A stretch of 64,000 bases of DNA from contig CALBZE010000051.1 in NCBI GenBank assembly GCA_937889645.1, positions 124,001 through 188,000 on the forward strand. Reading direction: 5' to 3'. Positions 9,039 through 18,646 of this stretch are shown piece by piece. Position numbers and translations under genes: made by a program. Positions within the stretch are counted from its first letter, which is position 1. Every line of letters starts with the position of its first letter. The stretch comes from an uncultured bacterium (GTDB lineage Bacteria > Gemmatimonadota > Gemmatimonadetes > Longimicrobiales > RSA9). The notes below the pieces were generated by a model that did not search any database, had not been told where the DNA came from, and saw only the letters and a program-made list of their open reading frames with translations.

Positions 9039-9467
9039 TCAGATCTCCAGCGGCTTCGGCTGCTGCCCCTCGTGCGGATGCTTCGGACCGGAATACACCC
9101 GAAGCTTCTTCCGCATCAGCCGGCCCAGGTTGGTCTTCGGCAGCATCCCCTTGACCGCGAGCTCGATCACCCGCTCCGGGTGCTTCGCCAGCATGTCCTT
9201 GAGAGGCGTGTGCTTGCCGCCACCCATGTACCCCGTGTGACGGAAGTACTGCTTCGTCTCCAGCTTGTTGCCCGTGAGCCGGACCTTCTCCGCGTTGATG
9301 ACCACGACGTAGTCACCCATGTCCATGTGCGGACTGTAGGTCGGCTTGTGCTTGCCGCGCAGGACCTTCGCCACCTCGCTGGCAAGCCGGCCCAGAACCT
9401 TCCCCTCCGCGTCGACGACCCACCAGTCGTGCTGGATCTCGGAGGCCTTCGGCGAATACGTTTTCAT
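9039..9467 (-). CDS. rplM: 50S ribosomal protein uL13
   Basis: 142-residue ribosomal protein with WWVVDAEGKVLGRLAS, GDYVVVINAEKVRLTGNK and the MLPKTNLGR signature. It is the first gene of the long leftward operon, transcribed from the consensus promoter just upstream. The rplM-rpsI pair is conserved across bacteria. Confidence 0.97.
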   Translation of the reverse strand: MKTYSPKASEIQHDWWVVDAEGKVLGRLASEVAKVLRGKHKPTYSPHMDMGDYVVVINAEKVRLTGNKLETKQYFRHTGYMGGGKHTPLKDMLAKHPERVIELAVKGMLPKTNLGRLMRKKLRVYSGPKHPHEGQQPKPLEI

Positions 9468-9509
9468 GCGTTCCCTGTCAGTACCAAGCGCAAAGCGGCA
9501 CAGACGTGA

Positions 9510-9538
9510 ACAATACCCGAAACCCCGGGACGTGTCAA
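9510..9538 (-). promoter_or_regulatory. Consensus sigma-70-type promoter of the rplM operon
   Basis: On the minus strand, TTGACA (9538-9533) is separated by exactly 17 bases from TATTGT (9515-9510). The predicted start is near 9503, giving a leader of about 35 bases to rplM. The match to consensus is among the best in this GC-rich window and fits a strong ribosomal-protein promoter. Confidence 0.75.
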
Positions 9539-9632
9539 GACTCGGCCGCCCGGGCCGGGACCTCCGCGGCCGCTCGCGGAGCCCATTCCCGCCCGACAGC
9601 CCCGCGCACGGTCCCCACCGGGGTGCGTGCGA

Positions 9633-10490
9633 TCAACTCAGGAAGGTTTCCAGGAAGCGGGCGCGCGACGCGTGACGCAGGCGCCCGAGCGCCCGCTCTT
9701 TGATCTGGCGCACCCGTTCGCGCGTGATCCCGAGCAGCGAACCGATCTCCTCGAGCGTCATCGGCTCCTGCCCGTCGAGACCGAAGTAGAGGCGCAGGAT
9801 CTTGGCCTCGCGCTCCTTGAGCGTGCTGAGCGCCTCCTCGATCGTGACCGAGAGAGCGCGCTCGTAGGTCTCGTCGTCCGGCGCGGGAGAGAACTGGTCG
9901 GGGAGATAGTCGAGGAGCCGGCTGTCCTCGCCCGGGGCGAGCGGCGCGTCGAGGGAGAGGTGCGCCTGGGAGAGCGCGAGGGTCCGCTCGACCTCCTCTT
10001 CCGAGATGTCGAGGTCCTCGGCGATCTCCTCCGGCGTGGGCTCTCGGCCGAGCTCCTGCAGGAGCGCCGACGTGCGCTTCCCGATCCTGTGCAGGGCGCC
10101 CGCACGGTTGAGCGGCACGCGCACGATCCGGCTCTGCTCGGCCAGCGCCTGGAGGATCGCCTGACGGATCCACCAGACGGCGTACGAGATGAACTTGATC
10201 CCCTTCGTTTCGTCGAACTTCTGGCCGGCGCGGATCAGGCCGAGGTTCCCTTCGTTGATGAGGTCGCCGAGCGCTACACCCTGGTTCTGATACTTCTTCG
10301 CGACGGAGACGACGAAACGGAGGTTCGAGCGGACGAGGGTGTCGAGCGCTTCCTGGTCACCCTCTTTGATGCGCCGGGCGAGCTCGACCTCCTGTTCCCG
10401 CGTGAGGAGCGGATAGGCGCTGATCTCCTTGAGGTACTGGTCGAGTGAGCTCTCTTCGTGGGTCTGTTTGCGCGACGAATTGAAGCCCAT
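9633..10490 (-). CDS. RNA polymerase sigma factor, RpoD/SigA type, short form
   Basis: Sigma-70 family protein of 285 residues from the ATG at 10490. Region 1.2 begins SLDQYLKEISAYPLLT; region 2 has LRFVVSVAKKYQNQG, GDLINEGNLGLI and the core -10 recognition segment FISYAVWWIRQAI. Region 4 carries the helix-turn-helix TLEEIGSLLGITRERVRQI. Region 1.1 and the non-conserved insert are missing, as in the primary sigma of Bacteroidetes-like groups. It may be the housekeeping sigma, which would fit the TTGACA/TATNNT promoters seen here. The upstream in-frame start at 10553 adds unconserved residues; GGAG ten bases before 10490 supports the shorter form. Confidence 0.93.
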   Translation of the reverse strand: MGFNSSRKQTHEESSLDQYLKEISAYPLLTREQEVELARRIKEGDQEALDTLVRSNLRFVVSVAKKYQNQGVALGDLINEGNLGLIRAGQKFDETKGIKFISYAVWWIRQAILQALAEQSRIVRVPLNRAGALHRIGKRTSALLQELGREPTPEEIAEDLDISEEEVERTLALSQAHLSLDAPLAPGEDSRLLDYLPDQFSPAPDDETYERALSVTIEEALSTLKEREAKILRLYFGLDGQEPMTLEEIGSLLGITRERVRQIKERALGRLRHASRARFLETFLS

Positions 10491-10608
10491 GCCGTGCTCC
10501 AGCGCTGCTTCGGAGAAGATGAATCCGATTCGGCTGTGTGTAATGTATACCAACCCGCCCGGCGGTAACGGGCGTCGTGCACGGATCTAAGGGATGACGG
10601 GCGAAGTC

Positions 10609-10630
10609 GCCGGGCGCGGCCGCGCCCGGC
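10609..10630 (-). terminator. Palindromic hairpin after lepB
   Basis: A perfect 22-bp palindrome (GCCGGGCGCGG and its complement) begins five bases after the lepB stop on the minus strand. There is no long U run, so it is a terminator candidate rather than a textbook intrinsic terminator. Confidence 0.5.
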
Positions 10631-10634
10631 CTTC

Positions 10635-11408
10635 TCAGCGGATGGCTCCTCCGATTCGGTCCCAGCGGATCTCCGTGATCCAGGGGAACGGACGCAACAC
10701 GCTCGGATCGAACGAATAGTAGATGAAGAGCGGCTTCCCCTTGATGGCCGCGTCGTCGACGAAGCCCCAGTAGCGCGAGTCCTCGGAATCGTCGCGGTTG
10801 TCGCCGAGGACGAAGTACCGCCCCTCGGGCACGACGATCGGACCCCAGTTGTCCCTGGTCGGATGATACTGCTCCGGATCCACGCCCGGCGCCAGATAGC
10901 TACGCTGCCAGTACATGTCGGGGACGTGGATCGACTGACCGGACGGGTCCGTGTGCTGGACGTACGGCTCGACCTGCGGCTCCCCGTTGATGTAAAGGAT
11001 CTTGTCCTTCATGGCGAGGGTGTCGCCGGGGACGCCGACGAGGCGCTTGACGTAGTTCTTGCCGGGTTCGTGCGGCGGCGTGAAGACGACGATGTCGCCG
11101 CGCTTGGGCGTGTCGAACGCCGGGAGTTCGATCTTGGTCCCCGGCAGCTGCGCGCCGTAGACGGCCTTGTTGACGAGGAGGAAGTCCCCGACGAGCAGGG
11201 TCTTCTCCATGCTGCCCGTGGGGATGCGGAACGCCTCGACCAGGAATGTGCGGATCAAGAGGAACAGGACGACCGCGATCGCGATCGACTTGATCCACTC
11301 CCAGGCCCAGCGACCGACCGAAACCGGCCCCTGGGACCGGGCGTCCTTCCGTTCTTCCACTTCTCTGGTCCGGTCCTCGGCGACGGACCGGGTGGCGTCT
11401 CGCTTCAC
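10635..11408 (-). CDS. lepB: Signal peptidase I
   Basis: Membrane-anchored serine/lysine protease that removes signal peptides of secreted proteins. One N-terminal membrane helix (SIAIAVVLFLLIRTFLVEAF) leads into the catalytic motif IPTGSMEKTLLVGD (Ser). It is followed by RGDIVVF and YVKRLVGVPGD (general-base Lys) and by the C-terminal box GDNRDDSEDSRYWG. The open frame runs upstream to 11543, but a GTG at 11408 with GGGAG close before it is the likely start (257 residues); a GTG at 11414 is also possible. It has its own promoter inside the 3' end of the aldehyde dehydrogenase gene. Confidence 0.93.
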   Translation of the reverse strand: MKRDATRSVAEDRTREVEERKDARSQGPVSVGRWAWEWIKSIAIAVVLFLLIRTFLVEAFRIPTGSMEKTLLVGDFLLVNKAVYGAQLPGTKIELPAFDTPKRGDIVVFTPPHEPGKNYVKRLVGVPGDTLAMKDKILYINGEPQVEPYVQHTDPSGQSIHVPDMYWQRSYLAPGVDPEQYHPTRDNWGPIVVPEGRYFVLGDNRDDSEDSRYWGFVDDAAIKGKPLFIYYSFDPSVLRPFPWITEIRWDRIGGAIR

Positions 11409-11553
11409 TCGCACTCCCAGTGATTCGGATTCCGGTGGGTTTCGCCCAGCCTGTCGAGTCTTGCTCGTGTCTCGCCGTGGTGACTCACAGCAGAATGTGT
11501 TCCAGGGTCGACACGCCGGAACGTGCGGCCAGGCGCCGCCCATCGTACCCTGT

Positions 11554-11579
11554 CCCGCGCGGGCGCGTTCCCGCGCGGG
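11554..11579 (-). promoter_or_regulatory. Strong GC hairpin in the lepB leader
   Basis: Two copies of the self-complementary CCCGCGCGGG are separated by six bases. They lie between the aldehyde dehydrogenase stop (11607) and lepB, downstream of the predicted lepB transcription start. It could terminate read-through from the dehydrogenase gene or act as a leader structure; which one is not decidable from sequence. Confidence 0.4.
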
Positions 11580-11594
11580 GCCGTCCGATTCATC

Positions 11595-11623
11595 CTAATA
11601 CGAGCTTCAGTTATACGTGTCAA
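11595..11623 (-). promoter_or_regulatory. Sigma-70-type promoter for lepB
   Basis: Minus-strand TTGACA (11623-11618), a 17-base spacer, and TATTAG (11600-11595). It overlaps the last codons of the aldehyde dehydrogenase gene and would give lepB a leader of about 180 bases. Confidence 0.65.
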
Positions 11624-13097
11624 TCTGGGCCCGCTGCAGCCGACCCGAATAATCCACGTATACGACCTTGGTTTCCGTATAGAAGTCGAAGACTTCCCAT
11701 CCGCCTTCGCGGTGGCCGTTCCCGGTCTTCTTGACGCCGCCGAACGGCAGGTGCGCTTCGGCACCGATGGTCGGCGCATTGACGTACGTGATCCCGTTGT
11801 CCAGCTCCGTCATCGCCCGGAACGCGGCCCTCACGTCGCGCGTGTAGATCGAGCTCGAGAGGCCGTACTCGACCTCGTTGTTGATGCGGAACGCCTCGTC
11901 GAGGTCGCGGAATCGGATCACGCTCAGGACGGGGCCGAACACCTCCTCGCATGCCAGGCGGCTTCCGGGACGGACACCGCGCAGGATCGTCGGCTCGTAG
12001 AAGAAGCCGTCCTCGAGGCCGGGGCCCGTAGCGCGGCGGCCACCGGTCAGGATCTCGTCTCCCTCCTGGCGAGCGACCTCGACGTACGACTCGACCTTGT
12101 CCAGCGCCTGCTGGTTGATGAGCGGCCCCACATCGGTGTTCGGGTCGAGCCCGTTCCCGAGCCGGAGCTTCCGCGTACGCTCGACCAGCCGCTCCAGGAA
12201 CTCATCGTGGATGTCCTCGTGGAGGAGCAGCCGGCTCGTTGCGGTGCATCGCTGCCCGGTCGTCCCGAACGCGCCCCACAACACGCCGTCCAGCGCCAGG
12301 TCGAGGTCCGCGTCGGGCATGACGATCTGGGCGTTCTTCCCGCCCATCTCGAGCGAGAGCCGCTTGTGCATGCGCCCGCAGATCTCGCCGATCTTCGAGC
12401 CGGTCGACGTCGAGCCGGTGAAGGAGATGACCGGGATCTCCGGGTGCTCGACGATCGCCGCGCCGACCTCCTCGCCTATCCCGTGGACGAGCTGGACGAC
12501 GTCCGGCGGCAGACCGGCCTCGAGCAGGATCTCGACCAGGAGCGTCGCCGTGTGCGGCACGTCCTCGGCCGGCTTGAGGATGACCGCGTTCCCGCTCACC
12601 AGCGCTGGGAACATCTTCCACGTCGGGATCGCGAGCGGGAAGTTGAACGGCGTGATCAGCCCGCAGACGCCGATCGGGCGACGGTACGTCATCGCCCACT
12701 TGTCGCGCAGCTCGCTCGGGACGGTGTGGCCGAAGAGCCGGCGCCCCTCCGTCGCGGCGTAGTAGGCGGTGTCGATCCCCTCCTGCACGTCGCCCCGCGT
12801 CTCCTGGAGCACCTTCCCCATCTCGCGGGTCATGACGCGGGCGAGCTCCTCCTTGCGCGCGGTGAGCAGGTCGCCGACGCGGCGGAGCACGTCGCCGCGC
12901 TGCGGCGCGGGCGTGCGGCGCCACCGCTCGAAGCCCTCCTTGGCCGAACGGACGGCGCGCTCGACGTCCTCCCTCCCCGACCGCGGGAACAGGCCGATCA
13001 GGTCCTTCGTGTCCGCGGGGTTGCGATTCTCGAAGTATTCGCCGGTCGACGGCTCGACCCACTCACCGGCGATGAAGTTCCGAAACGTCTCAGCCAT
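11607..13097 (-). CDS. NAD(P)-dependent aldehyde dehydrogenase
   Basis: Aldehyde dehydrogenase superfamily enzyme of 496 residues. Present are the cofactor region VILKPAEDVPHTATLL, the glycine box ISFTGSTSTGSKIG, the glutamate motif LEMGGKNAQIV and the nucleophile motif GQRCTATSRL. The C-terminus GRLQRAQIDTYN and overall pattern suggest the alpha-ketoglutaric semialdehyde / aminoadipic semialdehyde branch, but I cannot fix the substrate. The long frame continues upstream to 13514 in shadow sequence. The ATG at 13097 has GGGAGGAG just before it. It follows the NtrX-like regulator by 92 bases and may be in the same transcript. Confidence 0.9.
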   Translation of the reverse strand: MAETFRNFIAGEWVEPSTGEYFENRNPADTKDLIGLFPRSGREDVERAVRSAKEGFERWRRTPAPQRGDVLRRVGDLLTARKEELARVMTREMGKVLQETRGDVQEGIDTAYYAATEGRRLFGHTVPSELRDKWAMTYRRPIGVCGLITPFNFPLAIPTWKMFPALVSGNAVILKPAEDVPHTATLLVEILLEAGLPPDVVQLVHGIGEEVGAAIVEHPEIPVISFTGSTSTGSKIGEICGRMHKRLSLEMGGKNAQIVMPDADLDLALDGVLWGAFGTTGQRCTATSRLLLHEDIHDEFLERLVERTRKLRLGNGLDPNTDVGPLINQQALDKVESYVEVARQEGDEILTGGRRATGPGLEDGFFYEPTILRGVRPGSRLACEEVFGPVLSVIRFRDLDEAFRINNEVEYGLSSSIYTRDVRAAFRAMTELDNGITYVNAPTIGAEAHLPFGGVKKTGNGHREGGWEVFDFYTETKVVYVDYSGRLQRAQIDTYN

Positions 13098-13189
13098 CAC
13101 TCCTCCCTCGGGCGACTCGAGTCGCCGCATTCGTCGTCGCGGGGATTCTGGAGCGTCCGGCCGGGGATGGCAAGGGCCCGCGGCCTCGC

Positions 13190-14554
<1,365 letters not shown>

Positions 14555-14563
14555 GCCTGTGCC

Positions 14564-15217
14564 TCAGAGCCCCCGGTCCTGGTGGGGCAGAAAGATTACC
14601 GAATCGCCGCGGACGTACGCCGTGGACGCGCCCGCGGGGAGCGGGAGCGCCAGCGCGTCCGGCGGGAGCCCCGGCTCGTCCTTCCGGCCGAATCGTCGCA
14701 GCAAGGTCGGAATCAGCCCCCGCGGGAGAGGAACGCGCGCCGCCGTCACCTCGTCGACGGCGAGCCCCACGCGCGGCCCGGTCAGCGGGATCAGCTTCCC
14801 CGTGATGCCGACGACCGTCGTGTCCGGCAGGAACCCGATCACGTCGACCAGTTCTTCCATCCTCGGGAACTCGGCGGTCGGCACCCGCGCCTGGACCCGG
14901 ATCCGGTCCCGCTCGAGCGTGACCTCGGGCGCGACGATGTACTTGGGCAGGTAGCTCGCCACCCGGAATTGCACCAGACTCTGGACCTCCGCCTGCGAGA
15001 GTGCGACGCGCTCACGGTCCCGGGACAGCGAAGCCAGCTTCGCCTGTGCCGAGTCGGCGAGGGCGGGGCTCGCGACCTGCGGCGCGGCATCCCGGGCCGT
15101 GAAGCTCCGCCACACGGACCGGATCCGGTCGCGCTGGTACCACGCCAGGGCGACCGCGCCGACCAGGAGCAGGAGCGTGAAGATTCGCCGCACACAACCT
15201 CCCAGAAGTCCGATCAC
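14564..15217 (-). CDS. Membrane-anchored protein of unknown function
   Basis: I do not recognise this 217-residue protein. It has one N-terminal membrane segment (IFTLLLLVGAVALAWY) and then a predicted extracytoplasmic domain of mixed strands and helices with repeated short beta stretches (VTLERDRIRVQARVP, VVGITGKLIPLTG). That loosely recalls lipid-binding LmeA/DUF2993-type folds, but I would not assign it. The GTG at 15217 is chosen because GGGAGGGTC sits upstream; the longer frame to 15484 is arginine-rich shadow of thpR. It lies between thpR and the NtrX-like gene in a close-packed run. Confidence 0.75.
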   Translation of the reverse strand: MIGLLGGCVRRIFTLLLLVGAVALAWYQRDRIRSVWRSFTARDAAPQVASPALADSAQAKLASLSRDRERVALSQAEVQSLVQFRVASYLPKYIVAPEVTLERDRIRVQARVPTAEFPRMEELVDVIGFLPDTTVVGITGKLIPLTGPRVGLAVDEVTAARVPLPRGLIPTLLRRFGRKDEPGLPPDALALPLPAGASTAYVRGDSVIFLPHQDRGL

Positions 15218-15249
15218 TCGCCGACCCTCCCGTACCTGAACGACCGACA

Positions 15250-15807
15250 CTACCCCAGCGGTGCGGAGGCGATCCGCTCGTAACGTGCGCCGGACGGCGA
15301 AAGATGGCTCTGCATCAGGTCGATCTCGCGGACAGGCACCTCGGCCCGCGCCACGACGTCGCCCAGGACCCGTTCGAATTCGCGGAACTCGCCGGCGCCG
15401 GAATCGCGCACGGCGCGGCCGAGGGTGATGTGCGGCTGGAACGCGCGCAGTTCGCGCTCGAAGCCGAGCGGCGTGAACGCCCACTCCAGGTCCTGCTTTA
15501 GGCCGCGCAGCGCCGGCGTCGCCTCGACGCCCACCCAGATCACCCTCGGGCGCCGCATCGACGGAAACGCACCGATCCCGCCGATGTGGAGCTCGAACGG
15601 ACGCGATTTGGCGGCTACTTCGGTCATCGCCTCACGGACCTCGGCAACGCGCTTGGGCTCGACCCAACCCAGGAACTTGAGTGTGACGTGGAGGGACTCG
15701 GCGTCGACCCAGCGCACCGGGAACCCCGCATCGCGCAGGGGCCGCGCCGCGGTGTGAAGCGCGTCGCGGACGTCGGCCGGAAGATTCAAGGCAATGAAGA
15801 GTCTCAT
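15250..15807 (-). CDS. thpR: RNA 2',3'-cyclic phosphodiesterase (2H family)
   Basis: 185-residue protein of the LigT/ThpR 2H phosphoesterase family, with both catalytic histidine motifs HVTLKF (about residue 40) and HITLGR (about residue 126). It opens with the typical RLFIALNLP. The family hydrolyses 2',3'-cyclic phosphates on RNA ends. Its ATG overlaps the stop of the small LarE-like gene upstream (ATGA), so the two are translationally coupled. Confidence 0.9.
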   Translation of the reverse strand: MRLFIALNLPADVRDALHTAARPLRDAGFPVRWVDAESLHVTLKFLGWVEPKRVAEVREAMTEVAAKSRPFELHIGGIGAFPSMRRPRVIWVGVEATPALRGLKQDLEWAFTPLGFERELRAFQPHITLGRAVRDSGAGEFREFERVLGDVVARAEVPVREIDLMQSHLSPSGARYERIASAPLG

Positions 15808-16046
15808 GAGTCTCGAACGGTCGCGGCCACCTCGCTCGCATCGGGGATCAACTCGAGGGCGACGTAGCGGAAGCCGAGCGCCTTGATCTCCGGCGCGAGC
15901 GCCGCGAGCGCAGCGATCGCGTCGCGAGGCACCTCCACCGCCGCGATCTCGGCCCGGTGCCCCGCGGCGCGCACGACCGCGCCCGGGATCCCTCGCTCGC
16001 GGATCAGGCGCTCTGCGGCGGCGACGCGGGTGTCGACGTCGCTCAT
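15804..16046 (-). CDS. Small protein resembling the C-terminal domain of LarE
   Basis: An 80-residue frame overlaps the larE stop (ATGA) at its start and thpR at its end, so it is embedded in a coupled gene trio. By eye it aligns with the last 70 or so residues of the LarE next door. RVAAAERLIRERGIPG matches RQVEAAEEAMRRRGFRE, VRAAGHRAEI matches VRHHGDAARI, and IKALGFRYVALEL matches LRDAGFERVLLDV. The aligned LarE part is the C-terminal domain. It has no cysteine and no PP-loop, so it cannot be a sulfur transferase itself. A subunit or regulatory role with LarE is inference. Confidence 0.7.
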   Translation of the reverse strand: MSDVDTRVAAAERLIRERGIPGAVVRAAGHRAEIAAVEVPRDAIAALAALAPEIKALGFRYVALELIPDASEVAATVRDS

Positions 16047-16873
16047 CGCGCGGCTCCGAGGCGAACGAGCGGCGCGCCCTCGTTCAGCGCCCCGCGGCGG
16101 TACCCTTCGACGTCGAGCAGCACCCGCTCGAAACCGGCGTCGCGCAGGTCGCGCGCGAGCCCGTCGGCCTGCTCGACGGCCCGCGCCAGCTCGGGCGCCG
16201 AGACCTCGATGCGCGCCGCGTCCCCGTGGTGCCGAACCCGAAACTCCCGGAAGCCCCGGCGCCGCATCGCCTCCTCGGCCGCCTCGACCTGCCGGAGCCG
16301 CTCCGGCGTGACCGCCAGCCCGTACGGCAGTCGGCTCGACAGGCACGGCGAGGCTGGCCGGTCCCACGTCGGCAGCCCGAGCCGCCGCGACAGCTCGCGG
16401 ATCTCCGCCTTCGTGAGCCCCGCCTCGAGGAGCGGCGAACGGACGCCCAGCTCTTGCGCCGCGCGCATCCCCGGGCGGTGGTCGCCGACGTCGTCCGCGT
16501 TCGAGCCGTCCAGCACGACGGCCAAGCCGCGCGTCGCCGCCAGCGCCGTCAGCTTGGACCACAGCTCCGTCTTGCAGAAGTAGCACCGGTTCGTCGGGTT
16601 CGCGATGTAGTTCGGATCGGACATTTCGTCCGTCTCGATCTCCAGGTGCGGGATCCCGAACCGGCGTACGCAATCCAAAGCCATCTCGAGCTGCACCGCA
16701 GGGTAAGACGCACTCCGCCCCGTCACGGCCAGCACGTTCTCTCGCCCCAGGACATCCACCGCGACCTTGGCCAGGAAGACCGAGTCGACTCCGCCGGAGT
16801 ACCCGATGCAGACCGAGCCACACTCGCGCAGGATGTCGACGAGCCGGGCGTACTTTTCATCCAATGTCGCCAT
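16043..16873 (-). CDS. larE: ATP-dependent sulfur transferase LarE, three-cysteine type
   Basis: 276-residue PP-loop protein with the ATP pyrophosphatase motif SGGVDS (about residues 25-30). The family adenylates and then sulfurates the nickel-pincer cofactor precursor of lactate racemase. The cysteine corresponding to the sacrificial one of Lactobacillus LarE is in SPCLSSRLPYG at about residue 177. There are two more in RCYFCK at about residues 97 and 100, as in the three-cysteine homologues thought to carry an iron-sulfur cluster. No larA, larB or larC is in the window, so the substrate here is open. It starts a coupled run with the small LarE-like gene and thpR. Confidence 0.85.
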   Translation of the reverse strand: MATLDEKYARLVDILRECGSVCIGYSGGVDSVFLAKVAVDVLGRENVLAVTGRSASYPAVQLEMALDCVRRFGIPHLEIETDEMSDPNYIANPTNRCYFCKTELWSKLTALAATRGLAVVLDGSNADDVGDHRPGMRAAQELGVRSPLLEAGLTKAEIRELSRRLGLPTWDRPASPCLSSRLPYGLAVTPERLRQVEAAEEAMRRRGFREFRVRHHGDAARIEVSAPELARAVEQADGLARDLRDAGFERVLLDVEGYRRGALNEGAPLVRLGAAR

Positions 16874-16946
16874 CGCGCTCCAACGCTCCTATCTGGCAAC
16901 CCCGACTCGCCGTGAAGGTACCGATCCCCACCCCTCGGAACAAGGT

Positions 16947-16967
16947 GAGCCGGCACCGGGCCGGCTC
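16947..16967 (-). terminator. Hairpin downstream of the phosphodiesterase-like lipoprotein gene
   Basis: A perfect 8-bp stem GAGCCGGC / GCCGGCTC with a 5-base loop lies about 80 bases after the stop at 17048 and before larE. On the minus strand it is followed by a mildly T-rich stretch (ACCTTGTTCC). Terminator role is likely but unproven. Confidence 0.5.
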
Positions 16968-17047
16968 CGAGGCGACCGCCGTAGCCGCCCGGCGATCTCG
17001 CCGTCGACCGCCGCGGCCGCCGGGCGGGCCTGCGGGCGCCGAGGTCC

Positions 17048-18406
17048 CTACGGCGCGCGGGCGGTCTCGACCGGGCGAACGGGCAGGTACTCCAACAACG
17101 CCTCGCTCCGCAGCACCGTCGGCGCCGCCAGGTGCGTGCCCATGAGGAACGCCAGCGCCGATTCCGTCCGCAGCGAGCCGTGCGTCCCGGTCACGTCCAC
17201 GAGCAGGTCGGCGGCCCGGCTGCCGAAGTGGTACCCCGGCGCGAAGCTCACGACGACGTTGGCCGGATGCTTCACCACTCGCCTCAGCCCGGCGACGATC
17301 CTGCGCAACGAGTCGATGTACGGCGTCCGCTGCGTCGCCCCGAACCACGCGGAGTCGGCCGCGAACCCGTCCGGCCCCATGAGGCCGCGCCGGCGAAGCG
17401 AGGCCACGGCATCGGCCAGACCGAGCGGATCGCCTTCGAGCGGTTCGTAGCGGAACCGCGTGCCGCCGTCCCGCGCCTCGACGATGGCGCGCCCGTCGCG
17501 GCCCCGGACGTGCACGCGGCCGTCTTCGTCCTCGAGGAACACGAGCTCCACGCCCTCCGCACCGGCCAGAGCGTCGGCGAGCCGCGACTCCGCCAATGGC
17601 GCGGCGTAGAAGAATGCGCTTCCGACCAGACCGAAGCGCGGCGCGACGACGTCGTTCTCATCCTCGATCTCGTCCGCGAGGTCGAAGCCGGCCGCCTCGA
17701 GCGCCTCCTCGAGCGGGGCCCGGCGCGTCGGGATCAGCTCGTTTCCATGGTCGCTGAACAGCACGATCTCCAGCTGCGGCCCGAATCGGGCGCGCAGGTC
17801 GCCCAGGAAGTCCTCGATCGCCAGGAGCTGCTCGACCAACGCCTCACGTCCGGCCCGGTGCGCGATCGCGTCCGTGGCCACCATGTATGCGACGATCGCC
17901 GTGTCGCGCGTCGCCTGCTCGAGGACCTGATTCCTCAGCCGGTTCAACTCCCGCCGCGCCATCGCGCTCGGCCACACGTACGCGAACGTGGCCGACACGC
18001 CGCCCGGCCCGATGTCGACGTAGCGACGGAAGCCGCCGTGCTCGGAGGACTTGAAGAGGTGCTCCAGGAGCCCGCCCTCGATCCGGTTGTCCTGCGCGTC
18101 GAAGTAGCGGTCCTCGTACCCCGGCGGCGGCTCGTGCCAGATCGAGCCGAAGGCGACCTCGGTGAGCGCCGGGAACGGGCTGATCAGCTTCGACGGCGGC
18201 CGAAAGTCCGCGAAGTGTCCCGCACGCCACAGCGAGTCGACCACCGTGTACGGCACGCCGTCGAGCATGAGCACGAGCCTGCGGAGCGACCGGCGTTCGC
18301 CGGCGGGCACGGGGTCCATCGGACTCGCCGCGCGCGCGCCGCCGCACGCCGTCGTCCCGACGATCGCGATCAGGGAAAACCACGTCACGAGTCGATGAGT
18401 GCGCAT
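17048..18406 (-). CDS. Lipoprotein of the alkaline phosphatase / nucleotide phosphodiesterase superfamily
   Basis: 452 residues starting with a lipoprotein signal peptide ending GTTAC (lipobox, Cys about 21). The mature part has the metal-binding pattern of type I phosphodiesterases/phosphatases: LVLMLDGVP (Asp), FPALTEVAFGS (candidate nucleophile Thr), ATDAIAHR, LFSDHGNEL (Asp-His) and VTGTHGSL (His). This suggests a periplasmic metal-dependent phospho- or sulfo-ester hydrolase anchored to the membrane. The open frame continues to 19384 as shadow of cysK; the ATG at 18406 gives the signal peptide. It is divergent from cysK across 240 bases. Confidence 0.82.
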   Translation of the reverse strand: MRTHRLVTWFSLIAIVGTTACGGARAASPMDPVPAGERRSLRRLVLMLDGVPYTVVDSLWRAGHFADFRPPSKLISPFPALTEVAFGSIWHEPPPGYEDRYFDAQDNRIEGGLLEHLFKSSEHGGFRRYVDIGPGGVSATFAYVWPSAMARRELNRLRNQVLEQATRDTAIVAYMVATDAIAHRAGREALVEQLLAIEDFLGDLRARFGPQLEIVLFSDHGNELIPTRRAPLEEALEAAGFDLADEIEDENDVVAPRFGLVGSAFFYAAPLAESRLADALAGAEGVELVFLEDEDGRVHVRGRDGRAIVEARDGGTRFRYEPLEGDPLGLADAVASLRRRGLMGPDGFAADSAWFGATQRTPYIDSLRRIVAGLRRVVKHPANVVVSFAPGYHFGSRAADLLVDVTGTHGSLRTESALAFLMGTHLAAPTVLRSEALLEYLPVRPVETARAP

Positions 18407-18646
18407 GGAACCGGTACTCGGGTGAGCGGTTCGCCAGAGACGCGCGAAGTACGCCGTGCGGCGCGATTTCGTTCCTCGGCGCGGCGCCTTCTCGCTCCTC
18501 GGCGCGGCGCGGTACGGCTCCTGCGTTCGCGCCTGGGGTCGCGTCGCGCGCGCGGCCGAGCATTCGCGCTCCGCGGCCGCTGCGGTGCGCAACGGGGGTC
18601 GCGTCGCGCGCGGCCGAATCCCAGCGACGCACGAATCGGAGGACCG

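Noticed and set aside
11409..11543. Longer lepB N-terminus
   Set aside because: Adds a cysteine- and arginine-rich stretch unlike signal peptidase I; GTG 11408 with GGGAG gives the usual short cytoplasmic tail.
15804..16823. 339-codon frame over larE
   Set aside because: Only its last 80 codons, starting at 16046, lie outside larE and show conserved residues; the rest is a frame shadow.
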